64,000 nt of DNA from a bacterium (GTDB taxonomy: Bacteria; Bacillota; Bacilli; Lactobacillales; Streptococcaceae), in the NCBI GenBank assembly GCA_905221145.1, contig CAJNCA010000004.1, positions 1 through 64,000 on the forward strand, given 5' to 3'. Below, piece after piece: positions 36,708 to 47,712 of this stretch; position 1 is the stretch's first letter; each line of letters begins with the position of its first letter. The notes below the pieces were generated by a model. It saw nothing but the letters and a program-made list of their open reading frames with translations. It was not told where the DNA came from and ran no database searches. A program made the translations under genes and the position numbers.

Positions 36708-37240
36708 TATCTCACTCTCGTACGTTTCATGTCAAAGCCAAATTCACCATTTTGTGATTCATCTGGGATTTTGATATCTTCAATATTAACGACAACATCA
36801 ACTGGTGTCAGCAGGTACATAGTAGATGCAACCTTTTTCATGTTACCAGCCAAAACGTGACGAGCCCCGTCCAGATAATCCAAACAACGACGTGCTTGAA
36901 CTTCTGTCATATATTGGAAATCAATCAAAATACTTTCGTTACCAGCTAATAAATCAACAATATCTGTGGCATCTTCGTATTTACGTGGATAACGAACATC
37001 AATTGTTACCTTATCAGTAGAACGTTGACTTTGCATAGCCAACTCTTGTTGACGGGCATGAAGACGGGTGATGTTTTTATCTTTAGATGGCGCGCTACCA
37101 GCTTGTTGAGGCAACTCTTGAACAGAAGGGACTGGAGTCACAATAGGCTCTTCAGCTTTAGGCTGATAAGTAGTACCAACATCTTCTCCATCTTCTGTAA
37201 AATAATCTATAAATTTATCAAATCTATCTTTTAAAGACAT
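36707..37240 (-). CDS. sepF: SepF, FtsZ membrane anchor and bundler
   Basis: 177 residues. An N-terminal amphipathic segment ([14 protein letters not shown]) suits membrane binding. A disordered Pro/Gln linker follows (about 25-80), then the conserved SepF domain (about 80-165) with [20 protein letters not shown] and [19 protein letters not shown]. It binds the FtsZ C-terminal peptide and bundles filaments at the Z ring. Confidence 0.95.
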   Translation of the reverse strand: MSLKDRFDKFIDYFTEDGEDVGTTYQPKAEEPIVTPVPSVQELPQQAGSAPSKDKNITRLHARQQELAMQSQRSTDKVTIDVRYPRKYEDATDIVDLLAGNESILIDFQYMTEVQARRCLDYLDGARHVLAGNMKKVASTMYLLTPVDVVVNIEDIKIPDESQNGEFGFDMKRTRVR

Positions 37241-37249
37241 ATTTCTTTC

Positions 37250-37921
37250 CTATTTAAAAAATGCTGTACCAATTCTGACAAAGGTTGAGCCAAATTCAAT
37301 CGCTTCCTTGTAGTCACGACTCATACCCATACTCAAGTCCATCATTGGCATATTGGGAATTTGTTTTTCTCTAATTTCTAGTTGCAAATCCTGCGTAGCT
37401 TTAAAAATTTCTTTCAACTCATCACTACTAGCTTCAAAAGGAGCCATGGTCATCAAGCCTACATATTCAATTTTATCTAAGGTGGCCAATTCTGGCAAGA
37501 GCTCCAATAGTTCTTCCTTTGAAAAACCATGTTTGCTCTCTTCCTTTGAGATATTTACTTGTAAGAAACACTTAACAACTCGGTCACTTCTTTTTTGAAT
37601 TTCTTCTGCTAACTTTAATGAATCCAAAGCGTGGAAATAATCAACATACTGAATGACATCTTTGACCTTGCGTCTTTGCAAAGTACCAATCAAATGCCAG
37701 GTAATATTCCGGTCTTTTAAAGCTTCATATTTCTCAAGAAATTTATCTACACGATTTTCACCAATATGATGCACACCTAGCGGAAGCAAAGCCTCCGCTG
37801 TCGGTACGTCTACATATTTTGTAACAGAAACAACCGAAACAGAATTGGCTTCTCTTCCTGACTGCTGACTTGCATCTTTTATTTGTTGAAAAACACGTTC
37901 TGTATTTTCTTTCAAATTCAT
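37250..37921 (-). CDS. ylmE: YggS/YlmE-type PLP homeostasis protein
   Basis: 223 residues forming a PLP-binding TIM barrel without a second domain. The PLP lysine is in VVSVTKYVD, and conserved segments are HHIGENRV, WHLIGTLQRRK and LSMGMSRDY. Family members control free pyridoxal phosphate and amino acid balance rather than catalysing a known reaction. Four bases separate it from ftsZ. Confidence 0.94.
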   Translation of the reverse strand: MNLKENTERVFQQIKDASQQSGREANSVSVVSVTKYVDVPTAEALLPLGVHHIGENRVDKFLEKYEALKDRNITWHLIGTLQRRKVKDVIQYVDYFHALDSLKLAEEIQKRSDRVVKCFLQVNISKEESKHGFSKEELLELLPELATLDKIEYVGLMTMAPFEASSDELKEIFKATQDLQLEIREKQIPNMPMMDLSMGMSRDYKEAIEFGSTFVRIGTAFFK

Positions 37922-37925
37922 TTAC

Positions 37926-39182
<1,257 letters not shown>

Positions 39183-39196
39183 TTATTTTTCCTCTT

Positions 39197-40576
39197 TTAT
39201 TCATCAAACATGCTTCCGATTAAGCCACGGAAACGATCTGCGATTTTTGGTTTATTTTGAGAAGATACTTTATCTTCTTTCGGAGCAACTACATTCGTAG
39301 AAGCTGATGGCTCTATCTCAGTATTTTGAACTGGTTGAATTGGGGTAGGTTGTGCTACCTGCGTAACACGTTGAATCATCCCGCCGAAATTAATTGGTTG
39401 GTGACGCAAGGTATCTTCACCCTTGACTGCTCGTTGTGCTAATAAATGCACTTCAGTCAATTGACCAGCAAATTCAGATAAGCTAATCACATGAGCAAAG
39501 GCAGGGTTACGGATTCCAACTTGATTTGGAACGTAAAGTTTGACACCAACACCAAAAACTTCCTGTGCAAGTTCTACAATACCTGGCAAAATAGCATTTC
39601 CACCAATCAGAACAATTCCACCTGGAAGATCCAACAAATGTCTTCTTTCCAACTCTTGTTTGATTTGTTCAAAAATGTGCTTAATGCGAGCTGAAATAAT
39701 CTCTGCTAGGTAGCTTTCTGTAACTTCTACAGGCTCTACTTCACCAATTACTTCAACTTGGAAGGTTTCATTACTTGCAAGTGAAGGATAGGCTTCACCA
39801 TAGTTTAATTTCAATCCTTCAGCTAGTTTTTGTGAAGTCTTCAAGACTTTCGAGATATCTTTCGTGACATAATCTCCACCTTCTTGAAGAATATTTGTAA
39901 ACTGGAGTTCTTGGTTACGGATTGTAGCAACAGTCGTTTGGCCTGCTCCCATATCAATCACAGTAGCTCCAAATTCACGCTCGCCTTCATTCAAGACTGA
40001 ACGAACCAAAGCCAATGGCGAAATAATAATATTTTCAACTTGAACACCTGAGCGCTCAACTGTCTTGCGTAAATTGTGAAGAATCGTACGTGGACCTGTG
40101 TAAAGCAAACCACGCATTTCAAGACGAACACCCATCATGCCACGTGGATCACGAATACCTTGGAAACCATCTACGATAAATTCTTCTGGAATAAAAGTAA
40201 TGACTTCACGATCGGGTGTCATACTCTTTGTCAAGGCTGATTTGACAACATTCTCGACATCTTGATCTGTAATTTCTTTTGTATCAGATGTAACTGGAAT
40301 CATTCCTTGAGTTGGTTCTACTTGCAAAAGATTTCCAGGCAAACCAACATTCACAGATTTAATTGAAATACCAGCCTTCTCTTCTGCTTGGGAAATAGCT
40401 GACTTGATAGCAGTTGCTGCTGCTTCAATATCAACGATAATCCCATCCTTTACACCTTTACTCTTGGCATTACTTACACCAATTACATTTAGTTCACCAT
40501 TTCTAAGCTCGGCAACCAATACCTTAATCGAATTAGTTCCGATATCTAAGCCTGTAAAAAAACCATCTCTAGCCAT
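39197..40576 (-). CDS. ftsA: Actin-like cell division protein FtsA
   Basis: 459 residues from the ATG at 40574-40576 (MARDGFFTGLDIGTNSIKV). The further upstream start has no better site. It has an actin fold with ATP-binding motifs TGLDIGTNS, VIDMGAGQTT and IVLIGGNAILPG, the 1C domain specific to FtsA, and a C-terminal amphipathic membrane helix ADRFRGLIGSMF. It tethers FtsZ to the membrane. The tail before the helix differs from the pneumococcal sequence I remember. A TGT-TATAAT lies 78 bp upstream. Confidence 0.96.
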   Translation of the reverse strand: MARDGFFTGLDIGTNSIKVLVAELRNGELNVIGVSNAKSKGVKDGIIVDIEAAATAIKSAISQAEEKAGISIKSVNVGLPGNLLQVEPTQGMIPVTSDTKEITDQDVENVVKSALTKSMTPDREVITFIPEEFIVDGFQGIRDPRGMMGVRLEMRGLLYTGPRTILHNLRKTVERSGVQVENIIISPLALVRSVLNEGEREFGATVIDMGAGQTTVATIRNQELQFTNILQEGGDYVTKDISKVLKTSQKLAEGLKLNYGEAYPSLASNETFQVEVIGEVEPVEVTESYLAEIISARIKHIFEQIKQELERRHLLDLPGGIVLIGGNAILPGIVELAQEVFGVGVKLYVPNQVGIRNPAFAHVISLSEFAGQLTEVHLLAQRAVKGEDTLRHQPINFGGMIQRVTQVAQPTPIQPVQNTEIEPSASTNVVAPKEDKVSSQNKPKIADRFRGLIGSMFDE

Positions 40577-40653
40577 TACATCGCATCCTCTCTCTTCCAA
40601 GTTTCAAACTTCTATTCAATATAGCTAAAATAGGGCATAGCTATTCACAGAAT

Positions 40654-40659
40654 ATTATA
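40654..40659 (-). promoter_or_regulatory. Extended -10 promoter of the ftsA cluster
   Basis: TGTTATAAT on the minus strand. The 214-bp gap between ftsA and the next gene otherwise holds only A/T-rich sequence and the terminator at 40776-40803. Confidence 0.6.
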
Positions 40660-40775
40660 ACACAAAAAATCCAATCGTGCTTAGTTTTTCCTAAATTTAC
40701 TTACCATTTTTTCATATTCCCTCATCAGCTTTTTTTCTCTTCCAAACAAGTTATAAAAAATCAGATTTATGAAAA

Positions 40776-40803
40776 AAAGAAAGCTCATTTCTAAGCTTTC
40801 TTT
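40776..40803 (-). terminator. Terminator of the TIGR02206 gene
   Basis: AAAGAAAGCT pairs with AGCTTTCTTT, with a seven-T run on the minus strand. The stop codon of the gene is in the loop. Confidence 0.85.
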
Positions 40804-41495
40804 GCAATCATTTTTTCTGCTTCTTGTTCTAAAAATAGTTCCAAGATTTTCTTGGTCAAAGTAATCGCTGCTGACAAGGCTACAGAAACGATTAAATAAT
40901 TAGCCACTAAGCCGTGATCTCCAACCAATGGCGGTTTTGTCAAGAATCCGTAATCTCCACCTGTTACCAAATTGACCACAAAAATCAAGGCATTTAATGC
41001 AAAAGTCATGAGAAAAATTCTTTTCACATCAAGCATTTTTGCGTCGTACTGTTTCAAGAGATAAACCAGTGAATTTCCCAAGAGAGCTAAGTGCCCAAAG
41101 ATAAAGGATAAAATCGCAATATGCGGGAATGGATAAGGATCTGGCACTGGATAAACAAAGGCTGCTAATGTCCCAAATGTTCCTAGTAATGCAAAATACT
41201 GCCGATATTTGGACTGACCAGGAAGCAAAAGCACCACAAACATAGCCATACGGCAATGGTAAAAGGGTAAGCTTTCTGACAGTGGCATATGATTAACCCA
41301 GTACCAACCATAAAGAAGGATTAACTGAACGGCCTGTAAAATCTGGAAAAATCGTTGATAAACCTTCTTTTCACGATAACGATAGGCTGTATAAAAGGTC
41401 AAGGCCAAGAGTGTAAATATACTGACATACCAAAAAAGATCAAACTTTGGTGGCTCTGTTGCTTGGGTCGTAAAGAAAATATCCCATAAATTCAT
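40791..41495 (-). CDS. TIGR02206/YwaF-family membrane protein
   Basis: 234 residues with about six or seven membrane spans. The motif LPFYHCRMAMFVVLLLPGQ and the later GDYGFLTKPP are typical of the YwaF/TIGR02206 family, distantly related to TMEM164. Function unknown in bacteria. A TGG-TATAAT promoter (minus strand, 41533-41538) precedes it, so it is its own transcription unit between ftsA and the nudix gene. Confidence 0.85.
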   Translation of the reverse strand: MNLWDIFFTTQATEPPKFDLFWYVSIFTLLALTFYTAYRYREKKVYQRFFQILQAVQLILLYGWYWVNHMPLSESLPFYHCRMAMFVVLLLPGQSKYRQYFALLGTFGTLAAFVYPVPDPYPFPHIAILSFIFGHLALLGNSLVYLLKQYDAKMLDVKRIFLMTFALNALIFVVNLVTGGDYGFLTKPPLVGDHGLVANYLIVSVALSAAITLTKKILELFLEQEAEKMIAKKA

Positions 41496-41532
41496 CTAGT
41501 CTTCCTCATTATTCAAAATTTTCCTGCATTTT

Positions 41533-41538
41533 ATTATA
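41533..41538 (-). promoter_or_regulatory. Extended -10 of the TIGR02206 gene
   Basis: TGGTATAAT on the minus strand, 38 bp before the ATG. Confidence 0.55.
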
Positions 41539-41585
41539 CCATGCTATTTAAGAAAAATGAATTTAGAAATACGATAATCATCTTC

Positions 41586-42197
41586 TTAGTCAAGATATTG
41601 CTCCTTCTGACCTTTATAAACCTGCCAAAGAATCTCTATCTGCTCCTTGGTAATGCGTTTTTCAGATAAAGCTGGCAGTTGGTCAATGGCAAAAAATTGA
41701 AGGTCAGCAATTTCTTGATTTTCTTGGAATTGTCCATCAAGAAGCTTACATTCAAAAACAAACTTTGCATATTGTTTGCTCTGTAGTTGGAAACAATTTG
41801 TATCAAAAACAGCTAGTAGTCTTTCAACTTTGGCTTTAAAACCGGTTTCTTCTTCAATTTCCTTGAGAATATTTTCGGTTGGAGAATAGCCGACTTCACC
41901 AAAGCCACCTGGCAGAGCCCAACTATCCTCTCCTTGTCCCCTAACCAGACAAATCTTCTCATCCTCAACAATCCAAGCACGGACGTCCATTAACGGAGTC
42001 GCATAAGCTGAAGTCGGTTTCAAGACTTCTGCCACTTCTTCGGCATCAAGGTCTGATGCTTGATTCAACATTTCAGATAAAAGGCTTCGCAAGTCCTCGT
42101 AGCGCTCACGGTCAAAAGGATCCTTTGTAAAGGTTAATCCAGTATCTGTAATGGCAATCATTCTTTGCAAATACTTGACAAAATCACTTGTCTTCAT
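41586..42197 (-). CDS. Nudix hydrolase with N-terminal NUDIX_N domain
   Basis: 203 residues. A helical N-terminal NUDIX_N-type domain (about 1-65) precedes the Nudix fold. The Nudix box reads GGFGEVGYSPTENILKEIEE then ETGF. It has the usual KE-EE core with Lys in place of the common Arg, and GYSP in place of GES, which is typical of this subfamily. Relatives hydrolyse ADP-ribose-like or other nucleoside diphosphate compounds. The substrate here is not known. Overlaps murF by 14 bp. Confidence 0.85.
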   Translation of the reverse strand: MKTSDFVKYLQRMIAITDTGLTFTKDPFDRERYEDLRSLLSEMLNQASDLDAEEVAEVLKPTSAYATPLMDVRAWIVEDEKICLVRGQGEDSWALPGGFGEVGYSPTENILKEIEEETGFKAKVERLLAVFDTNCFQLQSKQYAKFVFECKLLDGQFQENQEIADLQFFAIDQLPALSEKRITKEQIEILWQVYKGQKEQYLD

Positions 42198-43557
42198 GTT
42201 CTAAACTTTCTACCAACTTGGCTAGGTTCATGGAGTTAGAGCCTTTGAGCAAGATTTGGTCATTAGCTCCTAGACTTTCCTTGACCTGCTTAACTAGGTC
42301 TTCAAATTGGTCTTGGTCTTCTGTTTTCTTGAAGTAGTAAACATGGCCGATTGGGAACATTTGACTGGCCAGTTGGGCCAATTCAGCAATGTCTTCTCCG
42401 TAGAAAATCACGGTATCAAGTACATCTGGTGAGAGGCTCAAAATCATCTGGTTATGGAGTTGAACAGACTGGTCACCGAGTTCCTTCATGTCTGCCAAGA
42501 CAGCGATTTTTTTGCCATCTTCGTTGGCTGGAATGGCAGAGAAAGTCTCCAAAATTAACTTCATAGCAGTTGGATTGGCATTGTAAACATCTGATAAGAT
42601 ATCTGCTCCATTGGCTGCTTTCTTCCATTCGGTACGGTTACGCGTCAATTCAAGATTTTGGAAAGCCTTATGAATTTGCTCCTCTGAAACCCCTTCTTGT
42701 AGGGCAACATAAGACGCAATCATAGCATTGGTGGCATTGTACTTACCTGTCACTGGCAAATCAAGGGCTTGTTCCAAGAAATTAGCCTTAAAGGTCAGAC
42801 TGTCCTTGCGCTCAATCAAGTCTGTGATTTCTAGCTCTGCTTCTAGCCCAAAACGGACCACCTTTTTATCAGCTGGCAAGTAGGCCTCTACAATCGGGTC
42901 GGCTGGTGCCAAAAGCAAAGAACCCGATGCCATACCATCTGCAATTTGCAATTTCCCTTTAGCAATTTCAGAACGATCTTTGAAAAAGGCCAAATGGGCT
43001 TCTCCAACCAAGGTCACGATGGCTGTTTTTGGATGAGCCAATTCTGACAAGAGATGAATATCTCCCAAGTGATCCTGTCCCATCTCCAAGACCAACTTTT
43101 CTGTTCCTTCAGGCATATGGAGAACTGTGTAAGGAAGACCAATCTCATTATTGTAGTTGCCTTGTGTTTTGTAGGTCTTGTAAGTTGTTGATAGCAAGTG
43201 AGCTAACATATCCTTGGTCGTTGTCTTGCCATTTGAACCCGTAACCGCAAAGACATCAACAGTCGTTTTTTCAAGATAGTAGGCTGCTAGCTGCTGAAAG
43301 GCAGTCAGAACATCATCTACTAGAATATAGGGATGATTTGCGACCTTTTTCTCAGACAGGGTTACAGCAGCGCCATTTTCAAAAGCTGTTTCGATAAAGT
43401 CATGACCGTCACGCGCACCTTTGAGGGGCACAAACAAGTCCCCCGTCGCGATTAAGCGACTATCAAACTCAGCCTTCTCTAACTGGGTGTTCTCAAAGAT
43501 GCTGACATCATTTTTAGCTCCGACAACTTGGGCAACTTCATGGATTGTTAATTTCAT
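42184..43557 (-). CDS. murF: UDP-MurNAc-tripeptide:D-Ala-D-Ala ligase
   Basis: 457 residues with the three Mur ligase domains. The ATP loop is VTGSNGKTTTKDM (about residue 110), the central domain has NYNNEIGLPYT and LEMGQDHLGDI, and the C-terminal domain has LSDVYNANPTAM. It adds D-Ala-D-Ala to complete the peptidoglycan pentapeptide. It lies downstream of ddl, which makes the dipeptide, separated by a leader with a nested hairpin. Confidence 0.96.
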   Translation of the reverse strand: MKLTIHEVAQVVGAKNDVSIFENTQLEKAEFDSRLIATGDLFVPLKGARDGHDFIETAFENGAAVTLSEKKVANHPYILVDDVLTAFQQLAAYYLEKTTVDVFAVTGSNGKTTTKDMLAHLLSTTYKTYKTQGNYNNEIGLPYTVLHMPEGTEKLVLEMGQDHLGDIHLLSELAHPKTAIVTLVGEAHLAFFKDRSEIAKGKLQIADGMASGSLLLAPADPIVEAYLPADKKVVRFGLEAELEITDLIERKDSLTFKANFLEQALDLPVTGKYNATNAMIASYVALQEGVSEEQIHKAFQNLELTRNRTEWKKAANGADILSDVYNANPTAMKLILETFSAIPANEDGKKIAVLADMKELGDQSVQLHNQMILSLSPDVLDTVIFYGEDIAELAQLASQMFPIGHVYYFKKTEDQDQFEDLVKQVKESLGANDQILLKGSNSMNLAKLVESLEHEDK

Positions 43558-43573
43558 TTCTACTCCTTTAAAA

Positions 43574-43630
43574 AGGGTTGAAGTCCGAGAACTCTAGTCA
43601 CCTTGCAGTGATAGTTCTGGCTCCTACCCT
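43574..43630 (-). terminator. Nested hairpin between ddl and murF (terminator or attenuator)
   Basis: On the minus strand AGGGT pairs with ACCCT, AGAACT with AGTTCT and TCAC with GTGA in one nested structure, followed by TTTTT. murF begins 17 bp later. Confidence 0.6.
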
Positions 43631-43641
43631 CTCTTTCATTT

Positions 43642-44685
43642 TTATAGCAAATGTGCTTCGCGCTTGTCAAAACTTTCCTTAGCAAGTTCAACCAAACGCT
43701 CGATTAGTTCTGGGTAGCTGATTCCCATATTGTCCCAAAGTAGTGGGTACATAGACCACTGGGTGAAACCTGGCATGGTATTGAGCTCGTTGAGGAAAAC
43801 CTCTCCCTTATCTGTATAGAAGAAATCGCAACGAGATAGACCGAGCCCACCAATGGCACGGAAGGCTGTTTCTGCATTTTGGCGCATGACAGCTACCACA
43901 TCATTACTGATTTTGGCTGGGATGTCCATAGTAATCTTGTTGTCAATATACTTGGCATCGTAGTCATAAAAGGCAACATCCTTGACTACTTCCCCTGGAA
44001 GCGTGCTTTTGACATCGTAGTTGCCCAAGAGACCAACCTCGATTTCACGGGCATTCACCCCTTGCTCAACCAAGACACGGCTGTCATATTGGAAGGCAAG
44101 TTTCAAGGCTTGACGAAGTTCCTCTTGATTTTCAGATTTTGAAATACCGACACTTGAACCCATGTTTGATGGTTTTGTGAAGACTGGATAAGTCAATTTT
44201 TCTTCAACTTCAGCGATTTTAAAAGTCACATCATCGCCTTCAACGATGGCCACATAAGGAACTTGGGCTATACCAGCAGATTCTAAGACACGCTTGGTCG
44301 TGATTTTATCCATGGCAAGACTAGATGACAAGATGTTACAACCAACATATGGCATTTTCAAAACTTCCAAGAATCCTTGGACAGAGCCATCTTCTCCCAT
44401 CGGACCGTGAAGAACTGGAAAGACAACTACCCCTTCTTCGTAAATAGCACTTGGTGCAACCTGCTTATCCCAATCAATGGTTTCATTGGTCATGAGACGG
44501 TCTTCTTGCCCCGGAGTCTGACTAAATTCTTGCGTTTTGATAAAGTCACCTGACTGGCTGATGAAGAAAGTCTTGACTGTGAAACGGTCGTAATTGACCG
44601 CACGCATGACACTTTCCGCTGAAAGGACAGAGACTTCACGCTCTGCACTACGTCCACCGTATAAAAGAATAATCGTTTGTTTCAT
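43642..44685 (-). CDS. ddl: D-alanine--D-alanine ligase
   Basis: 347 residues from the ATG at 44683-44685 ([20 protein letters not shown]), the normal Ddl length. The longer frame would put 30 unrelated residues in front. ATP-grasp fold: [28 protein letters not shown] and, at the C-terminus, [10 protein letters not shown]. The presence of a Tyr-type active site (conventional D-Ala ligase) is assumed from the family. It has its own promoter (TATACT, 44723-44728 minus) after the recR terminator. Confidence 0.96.
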   Translation of the reverse strand: MKQTIILLYGGRSAEREVSVLSAESVMRAVNYDRFTVKTFFISQSGDFIKTQEFSQTPGQEDRLMTNETIDWDKQVAPSAIYEEGVVVFPVLHGPMGEDGSVQGFLEVLKMPYVGCNILSSSLAMDKITTKRVLESAGIAQVPYVAIVEGDDVTFKIAEVEEKLTYPVFTKPSNMGSSVGISKSENQEELRQALKLAFQYDSRVLVEQGVNAREIEVGLLGNYDVKSTLPGEVVKDVAFYDYDAKYIDNKITMDIPAKISNDVVAVMRQNAETAFRAIGGLGLSRCDFFYTDKGEVFLNELNTMPGFTQWSMYPLLWDNMGISYPELIERLVELAKESFDKREAHLL

Positions 44686-44722
44686 ATTATTTGTTCCAAT
44701 TCTAATAGAATACTCGTTCTTT

Positions 44723-44751
44723 AGTATATCATATTTGCTTCTTTTTTGAAA
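44723..44751 (-). promoter_or_regulatory. Probable ddl promoter
   Basis: TATACT (44723-44728, minus) with a weak -35 TTTCAA (44746-44751) at 17-bp spacing. Confidence 0.5.
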
Positions 44752-44782
44752 CTTGAACCTGATACTAGTCTTCAATAAATCT

Positions 44783-44813
44783 AAAAAAAGACCGATAAAA
44801 CAACTGTCGGTCT
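44783..44813 (-). terminator. recR terminator
   Basis: On the minus strand AGACCGA pairs with TCGGTCT, followed by seven Ts. Confidence 0.88.
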
Positions 44814-44859
44814 CCGTGATTTTTGTATAAATGAATTGAGTGTGTTAATTTGTCTAGAC

Positions 44860-45456
44860 TTACAACTCTGTTCGATTTTCAATGGCTCGTAAGAGCGTCA
44901 CTTCATCCGCAAACTCAATGTCCGCTCCGACAGCGAGACCTCGTGCTAGACGCGTAACCTTGATACCAGCTGGCTTGAGCAAACGAGAAAGATACATGGA
45001 TGTCGCTTCCCCATCTGCTGTAGCATTTGTTGCTACGATTACCTCTGAAACTTCACTATCCATAAGACGAGTCATAAGGCTCTTGAGATTGATATCATCT
45101 GGACTGATACCATTCATGGGAGAAATGAGACCATGTAAGACATGATAGAGTCCATGGTATTCTTGGATATTCTCCATGGCTGCCACATCGCGACTATCTT
45201 CTAGCACCAAAATCGTTGTCTGGTCACGACTTGGATCGGTACAGATAGAGCAAGGATCGTCATCAGTCAAACGACCGCAGATGGAACAGTAGGTCAGCTC
45301 TCTCTTCGCAGAAAGGAGATTTTTTGCAAATTCATTGACATCGTCATCAGACATCCCAATCGTATAAAAAGCCAGACGCGTAGCCGTCTTAATCCCGATA
45401 CCCGGTAACTTAGAATAACTGTCAATTAGCTTAGCAATAGGTGTTGGATAAAGCAT
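44860..45456 (-). CDS. recR: Recombination mediator RecR
   Basis: 198 residues, full length. Helix-hairpin-helix motif ([15 protein letters not shown]), four-Cys zinc finger ([16 protein letters not shown]), Toprim domain beginning ILVLEDSRD and C-terminal Walker-like region. With RecF and RecO it loads RecA on gapped DNA. It follows pbp2b after 10 bp, a conserved streptococcal pairing. Confidence 0.97.
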   Translation of the reverse strand: MLYPTPIAKLIDSYSKLPGIGIKTATRLAFYTIGMSDDDVNEFAKNLLSAKRELTYCSICGRLTDDDPCSICTDPSRDQTTILVLEDSRDVAAMENIQEYHGLYHVLHGLISPMNGISPDDINLKSLMTRLMDSEVSEVIVATNATADGEATSMYLSRLLKPAGIKVTRLARGLAVGADIEFADEVTLLRAIENRTEL

Positions 45457-45466
45457 AAGTTCCTTT

Positions 45467-47509
45467 CTAATTCATTGGATGATGTTGGTTATAGAGGTTG
45501 ATAATGTCGCGCGCAATGGAAGGTCCGACACCATTTGTAAGGTTGGTATTATGAGGGAAGACAACAGCTACAGCGATTTGAGGATTATCTGATGGTGCAT
45601 AGGCCACAGCATTGGTATTGTTAGCTTTTTGACCTCCCGCAACATAACTTTCGGCAGTACCTGTTTTACCACTAATCGAAACTGCTGCGCCATTTGAAAA
45701 GGCACGACCGGTTGTCAAAGCACTACCACCATGTGAAACTTGATAAAATCCTTGTTGAAGGATGGAAACATCAGACTCAGAAATATTAATTTTATTCATT
45801 TCCTTGGTTTCAACAGATTGGATTAAGTTCCCTAAGCCACCTTGTTCGTTATTTCCATAAATCCCCTCGACAATGTGAGGTGCAATCCGAACACCGTTGT
45901 TGGCAATAGTTCCAACGTACTGGGCCAATTGCATTGGGGTGTAGTTATCAAACTGGCCAAATGCATTGGTAATGTAATTAGCAAAATTATACTCTTTTGG
46001 TATAAAACCAGTTGACTCATCTGGAAGGTCAATGCCTGTTGAGGCTCCAAGACCATATTCCGCAAATGTCGAACGAAGTTTCCCCATGGCGGATTCTAAA
46101 TTGTTAGTTAAAACAAACATATTGGGTTGATAGGTCTGACCCATAATGCCCAAAGCCGTTTGAACCATATAGGTATTAGAAGAATACTCCAAGGCTTCCA
46201 CAGCTGTAATCGGGAATGAACCGTAGGCTTGAGTATACCAAGAATTAATTGGAGCTGAACCTTGGAAGACAATCGGTTGGTCTGTCAAGGTCTGGTTCCC
46301 TGACAAGACTCCATTCTCCCAACCAGAGCTGATGGTCGCCGCCTTGACAACAGAACCCGGGACAAAGACATCGGTTACTGTTCCCAAGGAATCAGGTGTT
46401 AAATCTCCCGTTTTCAAGTCATGTTTGAGCCCTGACATAGACAAAACCGCACCTGTTTTTGGGTTTAGAGCAACTGCATACACACCTTCTGAATACTTGG
46501 CTCCTCCATTTCCTAGCTCGGAATTGAAATAACTCTTAAGCAGATTATCCACGCTATCTTGGAAGGCCAAATCGATAGTCAGTTTAATATTGTTTCCTTT
46601 GGTACCATCTTCAATATTTTCGACACTTTCCATATTGCCATACTTATCTAGATGGATTTCTTTCACCGAGCGTTTTCCTTGCAAGGTTTCTTCATATTGT
46701 TTTTCTAGATAAGAAGTCCCAACACGATCATTTAAAGAATAACCCTTTTTGATATAAGCATCTGCTTCTTCAGCTGGAAGACCAGCTTTTTCACTGGATA
46801 CACTTCCTACTATAGACGCAAGTGAAGTCTCTAGGACCTTTCGATCCCACGAAGTTGAAATACTGATACCAGGTAAATTCTTAGAGGCCGAGGCTATCAA
46901 GGCAATCTGAGTATCTGTCAAGGAATCTGTCGCAATGGTTCCTGTCGCAAAATTTTCAACTGCATTAAGTTGGCTAAAGAGGTAAATTTCTTTCTTTTCG
47001 TCATCAGAGTAGGTCAATTGACTTGGATCGATACTTTCAACAGTATTATTGTAAAGCTCGGATTCAGATAATTGATTGCCATCAGAATTAAGTCGCTTCT
47101 CACGTGGTAAACTTTCCACTGCTTTCTTATAGACATCTTGATCTGCTAGATAATAGTCTGCTAACTGTCGGTCAGTCAATGTTGGAGAAGAAACTTCCAC
47201 ATAAGCCAGCAACTTCTTGGCTGTTTCTTTTAAATCTGCAGCCGTCATTTTGTTGTTTCGAGTAAAGGAAACAACTTGTTTCACAGTATTTTCAACCAAA
47301 GGCTTGCCACTGGCATCATAAATTTCACCCCGAGCCGAGCTAGTAGTCACCTTTGTTTTACTAGCCGATGCAAGTTTTGTCTCATAAAAATCCTTGTTCA
47401 AAACCTGCATATAAAGCAGGCGACCAATGATGGCCATAAAGAGCAAAATGACAATCGAAAACAATAAATTAAGCCGAATCGGAATCGAATGGCTATCAAA
47501 TTTTCTCAT
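45467..47509 (-). CDS. pbp2b: Penicillin-binding protein 2B (class B transpeptidase)
   Basis: 680 residues from the ATG at 47507-47509, giving pneumococcal numbering; a start five residues earlier is also possible. One membrane span (about 12-34), a dimerisation domain, then the transpeptidase domain. The active-site motifs are S386-V-V-K, S443-S-N and K615-T-G. Thr446 and Ala619, positions changed in many resistant isolates, are unaltered. The residue at 476 is Gly, which I remember as an altered-PBP residue. It performs elongation-phase crosslinking with RodA. The sequence differs at many sites from the pneumococcal form, as expected for S. mitis-group alleles. Confidence 0.95.
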   Translation of the reverse strand: MRKFDSHSIPIRLNLLFSIVILLFMAIIGRLLYMQVLNKDFYETKLASASKTKVTTSSARGEIYDASGKPLVENTVKQVVSFTRNNKMTAADLKETAKKLLAYVEVSSPTLTDRQLADYYLADQDVYKKAVESLPREKRLNSDGNQLSESELYNNTVESIDPSQLTYSDDEKKEIYLFSQLNAVENFATGTIATDSLTDTQIALIASASKNLPGISISTSWDRKVLETSLASIVGSVSSEKAGLPAEEADAYIKKGYSLNDRVGTSYLEKQYEETLQGKRSVKEIHLDKYGNMESVENIEDGTKGNNIKLTIDLAFQDSVDNLLKSYFNSELGNGGAKYSEGVYAVALNPKTGAVLSMSGLKHDLKTGDLTPDSLGTVTDVFVPGSVVKAATISSGWENGVLSGNQTLTDQPIVFQGSAPINSWYTQAYGSFPITAVEALEYSSNTYMVQTALGIMGQTYQPNMFVLTNNLESAMGKLRSTFAEYGLGASTGIDLPDESTGFIPKEYNFANYITNAFGQFDNYTPMQLAQYVGTIANNGVRIAPHIVEGIYGNNEQGGLGNLIQSVETKEMNKINISESDVSILQQGFYQVSHGGSALTTGRAFSNGAAVSISGKTGTAESYVAGGQKANNTNAVAYAPSDNPQIAVAVVFPHNTNLTNGVGPSIARDIINLYNQHHPMN

Positions 47510-47547
47510 ACAAATCAGTCTCATTTCTATTTTAAATCTTACTCTTC

Positions 47548-47553
47548 ATTGTA
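47548..47553 (-). promoter_or_regulatory. Extended -10 of pbp2b-recR
   Basis: TGGTACAAT on the minus strand, about 39 bp before the start. Confidence 0.5.
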
Positions 47554-47644
47554 CCACAATTTGAGAAGAAAATTATGGAAAAGCAGGGAGCTTTTTCCTT
47601 TTTACTGGAAAAAGATTTTATTTATCTATCTCTATATTATATGA

Positions 47645-47650
47645 TATAAT
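47645..47650 (+). promoter_or_regulatory. nanR -10 element
   Basis: TATAAT in an AT-rich stretch, 63 bp before the ATG. The -35 is weak. Confidence 0.5.
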
Positions 47651-47712
47651 AAATGTAAAAGTTCGATGACCCAGTCTTTTTCCAATACGACTCATTTAAA
47701 GGAGCCTTCCCT

